Assembly: GCF_000746825.1 (NCBI RefSeq)
Contig: NZ_JQIV01000006.1
Span: 1,116,001-1,180,000 of the forward strand
DNA from: Carnobacterium inhibens subsp. inhibens DSM 13024
GTDB lineage: Bacteria > Bacillota > Bacilli > Lactobacillales > Carnobacteriaceae
DNA length: 64,000 bases
Reading direction: 5' to 3'
Part shown: piece by piece, positions 1 through 8,926 of the stretch
How positions within the stretch are numbered: the first letter of the stretch is position 1
Layout of the letters: each line of letters starts with the position of its first letter
Made by a program: the position numbers and the translations under genes
Notes under the pieces: generated by a model
Databases searched by the model: none
Told to the model about the DNA's origin: nothing
The model's input: the letters and a program-made list of their open reading frames with translations, nothing else

Positions 1-1064
1 ATTGCTTCATCAACTGAAGTATTTCCTTCAACAACGATTCCATCGACCGGCATTTTTTCACCAGGTTTAACAATGATGAGGTCATTTACTTGAACTTCAT
101 CAATTGCTACATCGACTTCTTGTCCATTACGCATTATTCTAGCTTGTTTTGGAGCTAGACCCATTAATTTCTTTATTGCTTCAGATGTTTTTCCCTTTGA
201 AAGAGCTTCAAAGTATTTTCCAAGCGTAATCAACGTCAAAATAACTGCCGCAGATTCATAATAAAGATCCATCGCTAAATGAGTATTTCCCATTCCTATC
301 GCTACAGTTGAAATCAAACTGTACAGGAATGCAGCACTCGTTCCTAAAGCAACCAGCGAATCCATGTTGGGATGCCCTTTAACTAAAGCCTTAAACCCCA
401 CTTTAAAGAATTCTCTTCCTAAAATGATTACGGGAATAGTTAAAACCAATTGAGCTAGAGCAAATGTCACAGCGTTTGCCATAGGATCAATGAATTCTGG
501 TAAAGGCATTCCTAGCATATGCCCCATTGAAATATACAATAAAGGCACAGTGAAAAGGGCTGAAATCCAAAAACGTTGCCACATATCTTTTATGTGCTGT
601 GCTTTTTTTTCACGAGTTCTATCTATTTCATCCCCTGTTTCAACTTCTTCATGTGCTGTATACCCAACTTCTTCAACAGCTTTCGTAACGTCTGCTAAAA
701 CTAATTGATCAGGGTCATATTCGATACTCATTTTTTCAGTTGCTAAATTAACATTTACCATTTGTACAGCAGCTAATTTCCCTACTGCTTTTTCAATTGT
801 TTGTGCACAAGATGCGCACGTCATGCCTTCAATCACATAATTTTTTTGTTTTGTGTTTGTTACTGCTTTATATCCTGACTGATTGACAGCCTCTTGAATA
901 TCTTTATCCGTAAGTTTTGCCTCATCATAGGTGATATGCATTTTTTCAGTAGCTAGATTAACCGTTGATTCTTGGACTCCTGACAATTTTTTAGTTGCTT
1001 TTTCAACAGTCTGAGCACAAGAAGCACAACTCATCCCTTCAATTGTAAAGTTTTTTTCAATCAT
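1..1064 (-). CDS. copA: Copper-exporting P-type ATPase CopA, N-terminal part (runs off the window start)
   Basis: Membrane copper pump. The reading frame opens on the minus strand just after copY and is cut by the window edge after about 354 residues. Two heavy-metal-associated domains are visible, with metal-binding motifs GMSCASC (Cys13, Cys16) and GMTCASC (Cys83, Cys86). Hydrophobic segments follow, then the start of the actuator domain (PGEKMPVDG, just before the expected TGES motif). The phosphorylation DKTG and the CPC motif lie outside the window. ATG at 1064 is preferred over ATG at 1070 because the GGAG at 1074-1077 then has a 9-base spacing instead of 3. It lies about 20 bases downstream of copY, so the two are probably co-transcribed and copper-induced. 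Confidence 0.93.
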   Translation of the reverse strand, partial: MIEKNFTIEGMSCASCAQTVEKATKKLSGVQESTVNLATEKMHITYDEAKLTDKDIQEAVNQSGYKAVTNTKQKNYVIEGMTCASCAQTIEKAVGKLAAVQMVNVNLATEKMSIEYDPDQLVLADVTKAVEEVGYTAHEEVETGDEIDRTREKKAQHIKDMWQRFWISALFTVPLLYISMGHMLGMPLPEFIDPMANAVTFALAQLVLTIPVIILGREFFKVGFKALVKGHPNMDSLVALGTSAAFLYSLISTVAIGMGNTHLAMDLYYESAAVILTLITLGKYFEALSKGKTSEAIKKLMGLAPKQARIMRNGQEVDVAIDEVQVNDLIIVKPGEKMPVDGIVVEGNTSVDEA

Positions 1065-1085
1065 TTTCATTCACTCCTTTTTAAA

Positions 1086-1532
1086 TTAATGATGATAGTG
1101 TTGACAGTCACATTGGCCCGGCGTGCAATTACACGATACAACATCCACTGCTTCCATTTTTTTTCGTTGTATTATTTCTTCTAATAGCTGTACATCCGAA
1201 TGACTTAACGTGGCTTCACTAAGCAATTCTGCTAGCGTTGCCCCAACTTTTCGATTGCAAAGGTGTTCAAAAAAATCGGATGTTTTGCTTTTCAAACTTT
1301 CTTCTTCAGTAACTGAAGGACTGTACAAATATTTATTTCCGATTGCTTCTGTCTTCAACATTCCCTTTTCAACTAACCGACCAATCAATGTTTTAATCGT
1401 CGCTTGTTTCCAATTCATTTTTTCTTTTATTATTTCTGTAATATCTTTACTAGTCACCGTGTGATTAGTCCAAACTACCCGCATAATTTCCCATTCCGCA
1501 TCTGAAATGGTTGGCTGAGTTTTGTTTGTCAT
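1086..1532 (-). CDS. copY: Copper-responsive repressor CopY (BlaI/MecI fold)
   Basis: 148-residue winged-helix repressor of the CopY/BlaI/MecI family. The N-terminal half has the family HTH (ISDAEWEIMRVVW onward). The C terminus carries the CxCxxxxCxC copper/zinc site (Cys134, 136, 141, 143) followed by a His-rich tail. In Enterococcus hirae CopY, copper displaces zinc at this site and releases the DNA (family knowledge). The start has a good GGAGG site about 8 bases upstream. Cop-box sequences lie directly upstream, so the gene is probably autoregulated and drives copA. Confidence 0.95.
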   Translation of the reverse strand: MTNKTQPTISDAEWEIMRVVWTNHTVTSKDITEIIKEKMNWKQATIKTLIGRLVEKGMLKTEAIGNKYLYSPSVTEEESLKSKTSDFFEHLCNRKVGATLAELLSEATLSHSDVQLLEEIIQRKKMEAVDVVSCNCTPGQCDCQHYHH

Positions 1533-1554
1533 TTATCTCGTCCTCCTATTCGAT

Positions 1555-1596
1555 TACATTCGTAAACGTTTCTTATATCTATAGTTTACATCTGTA
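1555..1596 (-). promoter_or_regulatory. Two cop boxes (CopY operators) upstream of copY-copA
   Basis: TACATCTGTA at 1587-1596 matches the CopY operator TACAnnTGTA exactly and sits inside the longer palindrome GTTTACATCTGTAAAC. A second copy, TACATTCGTA at 1555-1564, has one mismatch. Paired boxes before copY are usual in Lactobacillales. Confidence 0.85.
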
Positions 1597-1681
1597 AACG
1601 TTTCTTGTCAATAGTTATGTCTAGGATTTACAATTGGTATCCAATTTTTCATTCTTAGTGCTGTTTCTTTCTTTTATTATA

Positions 1682-1710
1682 GAAAAAAGAAGCGAGAAAA
1701 TTCTCTCACT
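1682..1710 (-). terminator. Rho-independent terminator after motB
   Basis: Read on the minus strand, AGTGAGA pairs with TCTCGCT (one G-U pair) around a 6-base loop, and a T-rich tail follows. It begins immediately after the motB stop. Confidence 0.65.
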
Positions 1711-1712
1711 CC

Positions 1713-2459
1713 TTATTGTGCTACTTGTTCAGCGTTATTAAATTCACTATTCAAAATCAAAATATCAACTCTTCTGTTCTCATTCCTTCCTTCTTCGGTT
1801 TTATTATCTGCTTTTGGCCGGTATTCCCCATATCCTATGACAGAAACCCTGTTAGGCTGAATCCCAGCATCATTTATAATAATTTGAGCAACATTACTCG
1901 CTCTTAATGCAGAAAGATCCCAGTTTGATTTATACTTTGGATTTGAGACAGGAATAGAGTCCGTATGTCCTTCCACTCGAATAAAACTCTCTTTTAAAGC
2001 AGGCTGATTCAACAATCTTCCAATATCTGCAAATTTATTTTTTTGATCTTCCTTAATTTCTGCATCTCCACTATCAAAAAATAAGGCATCATTAAAACTG
2101 AGAACTAATCCTCTTTCTTCAATAGATGTTGTTACACTATCGTTTAATCCACTGGTATCAATATATTGATCAACAGCTTCTTTAACCTCTAGTTGTTTTT
2201 CTTCTTCCGTTAATTCTCCTTCTGCTCCAGTATCCGCATTTCCAGTTCCGTTTCCACCTTCAACGATACTTGCATCTCCGCCACCCATTTCAACATTGAA
2301 AACAGAAGCCAGAGCATTGTATTTTGATTTATCCATTTCACTCATAGAATACATAATGATAAAAAATATCATTAAGAGTGTGATGAAATCTGCATAGGAG
2401 AGTAACCATCTTTCATGATTTTCTGGTTCTTCTTCATGTTTCTTGTTTCGTCTGCTCAT
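1713..2459 (-). CDS. motB: Flagellar stator protein MotB
   Basis: 248 residues. It forms the peptidoglycan-anchored half of the MotA4MotB2 proton channel. The N terminus is charged and followed by one membrane helix (about 19-40) with the proton-accepting Asp24 in the family context SYADF. The C-terminal half is an OmpA-like peptidoglycan-binding domain (VEGHTDSIPV..., ALRASNV). The start overlaps the motA stop by 4 bases (ATGA), which indicates translational coupling. A terminator follows the gene. Confidence 0.95.
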   Translation of the reverse strand: MSRRNKKHEEEPENHERWLLSYADFITLLMIFFIIMYSMSEMDKSKYNALASVFNVEMGGGDASIVEGGNGTGNADTGAEGELTEEEKQLEVKEAVDQYIDTSGLNDSVTTSIEERGLVLSFNDALFFDSGDAEIKEDQKNKFADIGRLLNQPALKESFIRVEGHTDSIPVSNPKYKSNWDLSALRASNVAQIIINDAGIQPNRVSVIGYGEYRPKADNKTEEGRNENRRVDILILNSEFNNAEQVAQ

Positions 2460-3262
2460 AGTTCAGGAACTGCCTTTCCTTCTTCTATATTGCTGCTGTC
2501 TACTACAATTTCTGTACCATTTAGAAAACCGGTTAATTTTTCAGTTATTAGATTAGGGCGCACGCCTTGTTGGAGCATTAAAATACCTTCTAATATTAGT
2601 TCCTTTTCCATTTCTTCTTTTTGAGCGATTTTTTTTAATCGAGTAGCAATAGGCAGGAAGACTAAGTTTGCACTAGCCAGTCCATAAAGAGTTGCTAAAA
2701 ATGCAGAAGAGATACTTGCACCCAGTTGAGACATATCTGCATCTGCTAAGCCACCTAATACATGGACCAAACCTAATACTGTTCCAACAATTCCCATTGT
2801 AGGAGCAGTACCGCCAGCTGAATTAAAAATAGCTGCTCCAGTCTTATGACGCTCTGCTATAGCATCCATTTCAAGTTCTAATGTGTCTCGTATCATTTCA
2901 TAGGATTCGCCGTCTACTATTAATTGAATGCCTTTTTTTATAAATGGATCAACATCAGAACTATCTGCAGCTTCAGATTCAATACTCAATACGCCTTCTC
3001 TTTTTACTTTAGCAGCTATCGTACTGAAGTAAACAATGATAGTCGTTAAGTCTTTTGACTTTGCAGTAAATGACACTTTAAGAATTTTCCCAATATTTTT
3101 TATATATTCTAAAGGAAATGCTAACAAGACACTTCCAAGAGTACCTCCGAAAACGATCACAGCTGGCGTCCAAGAAATAAGTGCACCTACATGTCCTCCT
3201 TCTCCCATAAAGCCTATGATCATAGATCCAAATCCAATAATTAATGCAATCAATGCTCCCAC
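2456..3262 (-). CDS. motA: Flagellar stator protein MotA
   Basis: 268 residues with the MotA/TolQ/ExbB layout: four membrane helices (about 1-20, 30-50, 150-175, 185-205) and a large cytoplasmic loop. The stretch GGTAPTMGIVGTVLGLVHVLGGL is the family signature. Translation starts with GTG and has a GGAGG site at good spacing. It is the first gene of a two-gene unit with motB. The unit is far from the main flagellar cluster at the other end of the window and has its own sigma-28-like promoter. Confidence 0.95.
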   Translation of the reverse strand: MGALIALIIGFGSMIIGFMGEGGHVGALISWTPAVIVFGGTLGSVLLAFPLEYIKNIGKILKVSFTAKSKDLTTIIVYFSTIAAKVKREGVLSIESEAADSSDVDPFIKKGIQLIVDGESYEMIRDTLELEMDAIAERHKTGAAIFNSAGGTAPTMGIVGTVLGLVHVLGGLADADMSQLGASISSAFLATLYGLASANLVFLPIATRLKKIAQKEEMEKELILEGILMLQQGVRPNLITEKLTGFLNGTEIVVDSSNIEEGKAVPEL

Positions 3263-3318
3263 TATAATTCCTCCAAGTTTTTAATATCAACGGAACAATA
3301 CCTATATCTTCATTACTT

Positions 3319-3344
3319 ATATCGGTTTTTTTCTTTCGTTATTA
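3319..3344 (-). promoter_or_regulatory. Sigma-28 (FliA/SigD-type) promoter for motAB
   Basis: On the minus strand TAAT (3344-3341) is followed after 15 bases by CCGATAT (3325-3319). The motility-sigma consensus is TAAA, about 15 bases, then GCCGATAA/T. It lies about 57 bases upstream of the motA GTG. The only deviation in -35 is T for the last A. Confidence 0.7.
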
Positions 3345-3367
3345 AGTCTCTAATGAGGATGAAAACC

Positions 3368-3412
3368 AAAAAAATTCCCATTCATTGAATCTTAGAATGG
3401 GAATTTTTTTTT
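3368..3412 (-). terminator. Terminator of the carotenoid operon
   Basis: AATTCCCATTC (3373-3383) pairs perfectly with GAATGGGAATT (3395-3405), and on the minus strand a T-run follows. The upstream arm lies inside the last codons of crtO, so the stop codon is in the loop. Confidence 0.85.
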
Positions 3413-3886
3413 ACGAGCAAGTATTTTTTCAAGCCGCGGTCGATTATATCGTTGAACTATTATAATAGGAATATTGAATAGTAAAGCGTAACTAACCATT
3501 ACCCAGCCTGCCCAAGCTGGATTCCATAAAAAAAAGAGAAATGAAGGAAGAATTGAAAGCCAATGTGTCAATTCTGCTCTTTTTGTTTCGAGTATAAAGG
3601 TTTCTAAATAAGTCGTTTCTTTATGCTTTAACCTTCTTTTATAAAAACCACTTCCTAAAATACGAGAGCCTTCAGGAATGATCTTTGCATATTTCTTAAC
3701 GTTAAAATGTGTTTGCCAAAATTGTCCTTCCGCTTCCCATTCTCTAGTCCGATAAAGAAAGTTAGTGGTTAGGAAAAAATGTTTCGGTAAATGCAACGTA
3801 AAAATAGAAATAGCTAAATGAAAAAAAAGCCATGCTGCACTATCAGTAATGATGGTCCAGAAAACGGATAATTCTATGAGCTGCAT
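3392..3886 (-). CDS. crtO: Glycosyl-4,4'-diaponeurosporenoate acyltransferase CrtO
   Basis: 164 residues, matching the short membrane protein that ends the staphyloxanthin pathway by acylating the C6 of the glucosyl carotenoid. Hydrophobic helices lie near residues 8-30 and 108-145, with a charged loop between them (FNVKKYAKIIPEGSRILG...). It is the last gene of the crt run, 16 bases after crtQ, with a good GGAGGG site before the ATG. The assignment rests on length, membrane layout, sequence character and position next to crtQ; active-site residues of this family are not well defined. Confidence 0.85.
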   Translation of the reverse strand: MQLIELSVFWTIITDSAAWLFFHLAISIFTLHLPKHFFLTTNFLYRTREWEAEGQFWQTHFNVKKYAKIIPEGSRILGSGFYKRRLKHKETTYLETFILETKRAELTHWLSILPSFLFFLWNPAWAGWVMVSYALLFNIPIIIVQRYNRPRLEKILARKKKFPF

Positions 3887-3901
3887 TGAGTTTTCCCTCC
3901 A

Positions 3902-5044
3902 TTATACTTCTATATTACGCCCTCGCCACTTCACTCTATGAAAAACTTTTGTCAAAACAAGTGACCAAGCAAACAATCCAATAAAAAATAAAAATTGGAA
4001 CGGATAGAGAACGAGTGCATAAAACTTAAAGTTTCCTACTCGTCTAGCTAGCCAATAAAACTGCATAAGATACAGGATACACAAAAGGCTAGTTGATAGT
4101 ACTAAGTTAAAGTGGCCTATATTCAAAGCTCCTATTAAAGCAAAAACAGAGAAAAAACTTCCGCTGATCCAACTTGAAATGATTGATGTGACTAATGGAT
4201 GAGTAGATTGCACAGCAGTTCCAAAGCTTTTTGTCCACCCTTCCACTAATGCTTTTATTCCTTCTGGATACATCTGGAAAGAAATGGTTTCTTTTCCGCT
4301 ATAACAACGAACAGGAAATCCGTTTTTGTCGAATAACTCCCCTAATGCTAAATCATCCATGATTGCTCCTTGTATTTCTTTATGACCGCCAACATTAAAA
4401 TAGTCTTCTCTTGTACACAAAATACATGGACCAAAAGATCCAGCTGCTTTAAGTTTATCCCCTATAGGTGTAAAAGTATTCATTCCAGCCATTAAAATAA
4501 TATTAAAAACTGCAGATAAATTTTCATATAGGTGGGCTATTTTGTGATAAGGCTGAAAAGATAAAATGCCATTTTCACCAACCGATTGATAGGTGTTTAG
4601 TAAATGCTGTAAACTAAATTGATCATCAAAGTACGTATCTGCATCTAAAAAAAGCAACCAATCTCCATCGGACTTTTGGGCTCCACGCCAGCAAGCTGCG
4701 GATTTTCCGAGACCCTCCTCAGTACTGTTTCTTTCTATTACTTGAACGCCATAACGTTTAGCAATAGCAACCGTTTGATCTTTTGAATCATCATCGACTA
4801 CTATTATTTCTACGTTATAGGTTGATTGTTCTTTTAATGAGTTTAGTAGTTTTGGTAAACGATTTGCTTCATTTCTAGCAGGTATAATAATCGATAACGT
4901 TTTCCCTTCACTTAGCCGTTTGTCTTTTTTTAATGCTAAAGGAATTTTCCAAAGCATCAGAAAGCCACTGACTAGTGCTATTCCTGTAAGAAAACAAAAA
5001 ATAGTGATGATATTTTCTACTTCTAAAATAACCAACGCCTCCAT
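3902..5044 (-). CDS. crtQ: 4,4'-diaponeurosporenoate glycosyltransferase CrtQ
   Basis: 380-residue GT2-family glycosyltransferase, expected to add glucose to diaponeurosporenoate. A membrane helix (about 10-32) is followed by the GT-A domain: SIIIPARNEANRLP, VVDDDSKDQT and the metal-binding LDADTYF, with the acceptor-side motif MDDLALGELF. Membrane helices follow at the C terminus (about 290-365). The ATG at 5044 overlaps the aldH end by 22 bases and has no ribosome binding site of its own. A GGAGG overlaps codons 2-3, so initiation a few codons downstream is possible; the exact start is uncertain. Confidence 0.88.
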   Translation of the reverse strand: MEALVILEVENIITIFCFLTGIALVSGFLMLWKIPLALKKDKRLSEGKTLSIIIPARNEANRLPKLLNSLKEQSTYNVEIIVVDDDSKDQTVAIAKRYGVQVIERNSTEEGLGKSAACWRGAQKSDGDWLLFLDADTYFDDQFSLQHLLNTYQSVGENGILSFQPYHKIAHLYENLSAVFNIILMAGMNTFTPIGDKLKAAGSFGPCILCTREDYFNVGGHKEIQGAIMDDLALGELFDKNGFPVRCYSGKETISFQMYPEGIKALVEGWTKSFGTAVQSTHPLVTSIISSWISGSFFSVFALIGALNIGHFNLVLSTSLLCILYLMQFYWLARRVGNFKFYALVLYPFQFLFFIGLFAWSLVLTKVFHRVKWRGRNIEV

Positions 5045-6435
5045 TTACGAAGAAGGTTTATATCATTAGATTGATACGGAGGATATTGTTTCTGTATATT
5101 GAAAGGCAAGAGATTCTCATAATCCATCCTCAAATAACTAAAGGTATCCAAACTAGCCATCCCATGATAGCGTCCAAAACCACTAGCTCCGACCCCACCA
5201 AAAGGACTATGCGAGCTGACAGCATGTAAAATCACTTGATTTAAACTGAACGCTCCTGAACGCAATTCGCTTTTCAAAAACTGAATGGATTTTTTATCTT
5301 TACTAAACACATATACAGCTAGCGGATCAGGAAAAGATTTCAATTGATGAACTAAAGTTGCTAAATCAGTGTAAGGAATGACTGGCAAAATTGGACCGAA
5401 TATTTCTTCTTGCAGAATTGAACTATCAACTGGGATATCTGTTAATAGTGTCGGTTCAATAAATCGATTAGCAGTGTCCGTGTGTCCACCATAATAGATT
5501 TTTCCTTGTTTCAAATAGCCCATTAATTTTTCAACTTGTTTATCATGAGCAATACGACCGAAACGTGAAGGGTGAATCGGTTGAGATCCATAAAATGCTT
5601 TAATTTGGTCAGCCGCTAGTTGAAGAAATTTAGCGTAAACAGATTCATGAACATACATCGTATCAGGAGCGATACAGGTTTGTCCTGCATTTAAAAATTT
5701 CCCCCAAATGATTCGCTGAACAACTGACGGAGTTAGATTCGTTTCGTCAACAATACAAGGATTCTTTCCCCCTAATTCGAGTACAATCGGAATTTGCTTT
5801 GCAGCTGCGGCTTCGTAAACAATTGAACCCACTTTTTTACTTCCAGTAAAAAAAATGAAATCCCATGGCAATTCTAATAAGTCACTAGCCACTGAGGCAT
5901 CTCCGGTGACAACCACTAAATTATCCGGTGAAAAATAATTCTCAACTAATTCTGCTAATAACTTTGCTGTTGCAGGAGCATACTCAGAAGGTTTAATAAA
6001 ACAACTATTCCCGGCAGCTATTGCCCCTATTGCAGGAAGAAGTGCTAGATGTAAAGGGTAATTCCAAGGACTAATAATCAATACCGATCCATAAGGGTGA
6101 TGTTGAATACTTGTTTTGCTAAATGAACTTAATCTAACGTGACGTTTCCTTTTAGGTCTTTGCCACTTAGTTAGTTTACGTTTCATAAAGTCGATTTCTT
6201 GAAGCAATACAGCAATTTCAGAAACGTAAGCTTCTTCAGGTGACTTCCCTAAATCTTCATAAAGCGCATTCAGCAACTCATCTTGATTATTCTCTAACAT
6301 TAACTTAAAAGTAGCCAATTGTTGTTTGCGGTAACGGATATCTGAAAGATTTGTTTCTGTCATCCTACTTTTTTGACGTTGTTGAATAATAAACCAGTTT
6401 ATCTTTTGGTTATTGACTCTTGTTGTATCACTCAT
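5023..6435 (-). CDS. aldH: 4,4'-diaponeurosporenal dehydrogenase (AldH-type aldehyde dehydrogenase)
   Basis: About 470 residues, NAD(P)-dependent aldehyde dehydrogenase superfamily. Visible motifs are the N-terminal cofactor fold (ISPWNYPLHLALLP), the Glu motif VLELGGKNPCIV, the catalytic Cys motif NAGQTCIAPD and EEIFGPILPV. In Staphylococcus aureus an enzyme of this type oxidises the C30 aldehyde to the acid but is encoded away from crtOPQMN. Here it sits between crtP and crtQ. The start is set at ATG 6435, which overlaps the crtP stop (ATGAGTGA). The longer frame from 6480 would run deep into crtP, and a later ATG at 6363 is also possible. Confidence 0.87.
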   Translation of the reverse strand: MSDTTRVNNQKINWFIIQQRQKSRMTETNLSDIRYRKQQLATFKLMLENNQDELLNALYEDLGKSPEEAYVSEIAVLLQEIDFMKRKLTKWQRPKRKRHVRLSSFSKTSIQHHPYGSVLIISPWNYPLHLALLPAIGAIAAGNSCFIKPSEYAPATAKLLAELVENYFSPDNLVVVTGDASVASDLLELPWDFIFFTGSKKVGSIVYEAAAAKQIPIVLELGGKNPCIVDETNLTPSVVQRIIWGKFLNAGQTCIAPDTMYVHESVYAKFLQLAADQIKAFYGSQPIHPSRFGRIAHDKQVEKLMGYLKQGKIYYGGHTDTANRFIEPTLLTDIPVDSSILQEEIFGPILPVIPYTDLATLVHQLKSFPDPLAVYVFSKDKKSIQFLKSELRSGAFSLNQVILHAVSSHSPFGGVGASGFGRYHGMASLDTFSYLRMDYENLLPFNIQKQYPPYQSNDINLLRKWRRWLF

Positions 6436-7930
6436 TTTCTTGGTCTCGTTGCACGATTTTATCTCTAACTTGTTGACCACTCATAGTAACCATCGGCATA
6501 CCTCCACCTGGATTTACGGTTCCACCAACAAAATAAAGATTATCATATTTTTCACTGTGTTTAGCATGCTTAAATCCATGATTTTTTTTACGATTAGAAA
6601 CGGTTCCATAAATTGAACCTTTATGCGATCCATAGGTTTTCTCAATATCATCCGGTGTCCACATATCTTCTGTCACAATATGTTGACGCAAATCTGTTAA
6701 TCCCATTTTTTCTAATTTGGTTAAGACTCGTTCACGAAATTGCAGATAATCTTCTTGAGTAAAGGGTTTGTCTTGAATATATGGAATATGAGGCAATATT
6801 TTAATATTTTCATGTCCTGGTTTAGTTTGAGTTTCATCTGTTTTATTCACGTTTACTAAGTAAATAGTAGGATCTTCTGGAAGTTCATGTTTATTAAATA
6901 CAGTATCAAAGTGATTAGCTGGATCAGCTGAGAAAAAGAAATTATGGTGAGCAAGCTGTGGATATTCTTTATTTACACCCAAATGCAAAACTAATCCAGA
7001 ACTTGAAGGCTCAAATCTTTTTTCTAATTTTTCAATAAAGTCAGTTTCCTCGTTTAATAATTTTTTATAAGCTGGGATGACTTCCATATTTGAAACATAA
7101 TAATCGGCCTTTTTTAGAGAGCCGTCCGCAAATTGTACACCATTAATTTGACTTTGATTATCTTTAACAAAAGAAGTAACGGCTTTACCTGTATTCAATT
7201 CTACGCCCAACTCGCCAGCCAGCTTAACGAGTCCCTCAGCGATTTTATGCATCCCCCCAGGAACATACCAAACGCCTTGAGCATGCTGCATATAAATCAT
7301 CATATTTAATACCGCTGGGGCATCATATGGTGAAGAACCGACGTACTTGATAAAGTAAGCCAGCATGTCTCTGACTTTTTGATTGCTGATTCTTTTTTCA
7401 ATAGCATCATACATAGATGAAAAATAATCAAAATCTTTCATCGAACCTATTAACCCATGCTCCCGAAAAATTTCTCCTGTTTTATCTAATCCCTTTTCAA
7501 AATAACCTTTTTCAGTTGCATCATATAATTTTTTAGCGTAAGACAAGAACTCTGTATATTCTTTCATATCCTTTTCACTTAACGCTTGATTTTCCCTAGC
7601 CATTTTATCTAAATCGCCATATAGGTCAATAACCGTACCATCTGGAAAGAAAGATCTCCATTGTTGATCTAATTGAATGATCGAAAGATAATCTTCCATC
7701 TTACGTCCACTGTCTGTAAATAGTTTTTCGAATACGTGAGGCATTGTTAAAATTGATGGGCCTAAATCAAAACCAAAACCATCTTGTTCTAAACAGTTTA
7801 ACTTACCTCCAAGATGATTATTTTGTTCAAAAAGAGATACCTTATATCCACTCTGAGCTAGTGAAATAGCTACTGAAAGCCCACCTAATCCTCCGCCAAT
7901 GACAATTACTGATTTTTTCTGAGATGACAT
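6428..7930 (-). CDS. crtP: Diaponeurosporene terminal oxidase CrtP
   Basis: 500-residue FAD-dependent carotenoid oxidase related to the phytoene desaturase family. The dinucleotide-binding motif GGGLGGLSVAISLAQSG is at the N terminus, followed by the GGKLN and DLGPS motifs. The C-terminal family motif is FVGGTVNPGGGMPMV. It is paralogous to crtN. Its context with aldH and crtQ argues for oxidation of the terminal methyl to the aldehyde. ATG at 7930 is chosen because GAGGAG lies 9 bases upstream; the TTG two codons earlier would be too close. The upstream gap to crtM is about 91 bases and contains a small repeat-like hairpin. Confidence 0.9.
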   Translation of the reverse strand: MSSQKKSVIVIGGGLGGLSVAISLAQSGYKVSLFEQNNHLGGKLNCLEQDGFGFDLGPSILTMPHVFEKLFTDSGRKMEDYLSIIQLDQQWRSFFPDGTVIDLYGDLDKMARENQALSEKDMKEYTEFLSYAKKLYDATEKGYFEKGLDKTGEIFREHGLIGSMKDFDYFSSMYDAIEKRISNQKVRDMLAYFIKYVGSSPYDAPAVLNMMIYMQHAQGVWYVPGGMHKIAEGLVKLAGELGVELNTGKAVTSFVKDNQSQINGVQFADGSLKKADYYVSNMEVIPAYKKLLNEETDFIEKLEKRFEPSSSGLVLHLGVNKEYPQLAHHNFFFSADPANHFDTVFNKHELPEDPTIYLVNVNKTDETQTKPGHENIKILPHIPYIQDKPFTQEDYLQFRERVLTKLEKMGLTDLRQHIVTEDMWTPDDIEKTYGSHKGSIYGTVSNRKKNHGFKHAKHSEKYDNLYFVGGTVNPGGGMPMVTMSGQQVRDKIVQRDQENE

Positions 7931-7974
7931 ATTCAAACACTCCTCATGTACTGTGTTCTCATTTATTGTATAAG

Positions 7975-8012
7975 AAAAGTCCCAGACTCAAGCATCGTGC
8001 TCATTCGTCAAG
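7975..8012. repeat. Possible short interspersed element with GAGTCTGGGAC core
   Basis: The gap between crtM and crtP holds, on the minus strand, AGCA/TGCT arms followed by GAGTCTGGGAC. Short intergenic sequences with this core recur in several Firmicutes genomes (recalled knowledge, not checked). Only one copy is visible here, so the call is tentative. Confidence 0.3.
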
Positions 8013-8021
8013 GACAATTCC

Positions 8022-8882
8022 TTATTTTATTGCTTGGTAAATACGCTGCATCTCCATTTTAGAAACATAATTGCGTTTTGTAAAACAATCGTACTTATTT
8101 TTTCGTACCGCATTTAACAGCCCTTTATAGACATTAGCTGATAATTCAACCGGTAAACGGCTATCTTCATCAAAATAACGATAGTCAGGTTGAACTTTAT
8201 CATATAATTCTTCAGCACGTTGAGCTAATCTTTCCCAGATACGGATAAATTTATCAGTAACTTCTTTTTTCCCCAACTCTCGAACAGAATAATTTTCCTT
8301 TTCTAATTCTGAAACCGGGAGATACACACGTCCAATATTTTGAAAATCTTCGCCAACGTCTCTCAATATATTGGTCAGCTGCATGGCTACTCCTAGATCG
8401 ATCGCTGTTTGAGTAAGATCTTTATTTGTTTCAGAAGCTAAAACAGGCAATAACATAAGCCCAACTGAGCCGGCTACATAAAAACAATACTTTTCTAATC
8501 CTGACATCGTTTCAGGCATGCTAAATTGCACATCCATTTTTTGACCAGTTAATTGATAATAAAACGGCTGAATATCCATATCGTATCGTTCAAACACATC
8601 TGCTAAAGCTCTCCAAGCAGGGTGATCAATTGGTTTTCCACTTTCAAATAAGGCCAATTCTTTTTCAAGTGCATCAACTGCAGCTAACTGTTCTTGGGTT
8701 GTTTCTGCTAAATCTACATCATCATCGGCCCGCCTGCAAAAGGCGTAAATAGCAAATATGGCTTGTGCCTTAGCCTTAGGCAAACGTGAGAAAGCATAAT
8801 AAAAACTTTTGGAGTGCTGTTTAATAATGTTTTCACAGTACTGATAATCTTGTTTTATGGTTTCTTGTTTGTTTAATTCCAT
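8022..8882 (-). CDS. crtM: Dehydrosqualene (diapophytoene) synthase CrtM
   Basis: 286-residue head-to-head prenyl synthase that joins two farnesyl diphosphates to the C30 precursor. The two Asp-rich motifs are intact: RRADDDVD (Asp53-57) and NILRDVGED (Asp175-179). YAF-type residues around SKSFYYAFSRLP match the family. A good AGGAGG site precedes the ATG, and the gene starts 44 bases after crtN. The FPP substrate would come from the mevalonate pathway, two genes of which (mvaA, mvaS) are in this window. Confidence 0.95.
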   Translation of the reverse strand: MELNKQETIKQDYQYCENIIKQHSKSFYYAFSRLPKAKAQAIFAIYAFCRRADDDVDLAETTQEQLAAVDALEKELALFESGKPIDHPAWRALADVFERYDMDIQPFYYQLTGQKMDVQFSMPETMSGLEKYCFYVAGSVGLMLLPVLASETNKDLTQTAIDLGVAMQLTNILRDVGEDFQNIGRVYLPVSELEKENYSVRELGKKEVTDKFIRIWERLAQRAEELYDKVQPDYRYFDEDSRLPVELSANVYKGLLNAVRKNKYDCFTKRNYVSKMEMQRIYQAIK

Positions 8883-8926
8883 ATTCCGACCCTCCTAACT
8901 TTTGATAATCTACTTTTTTTAAACCA

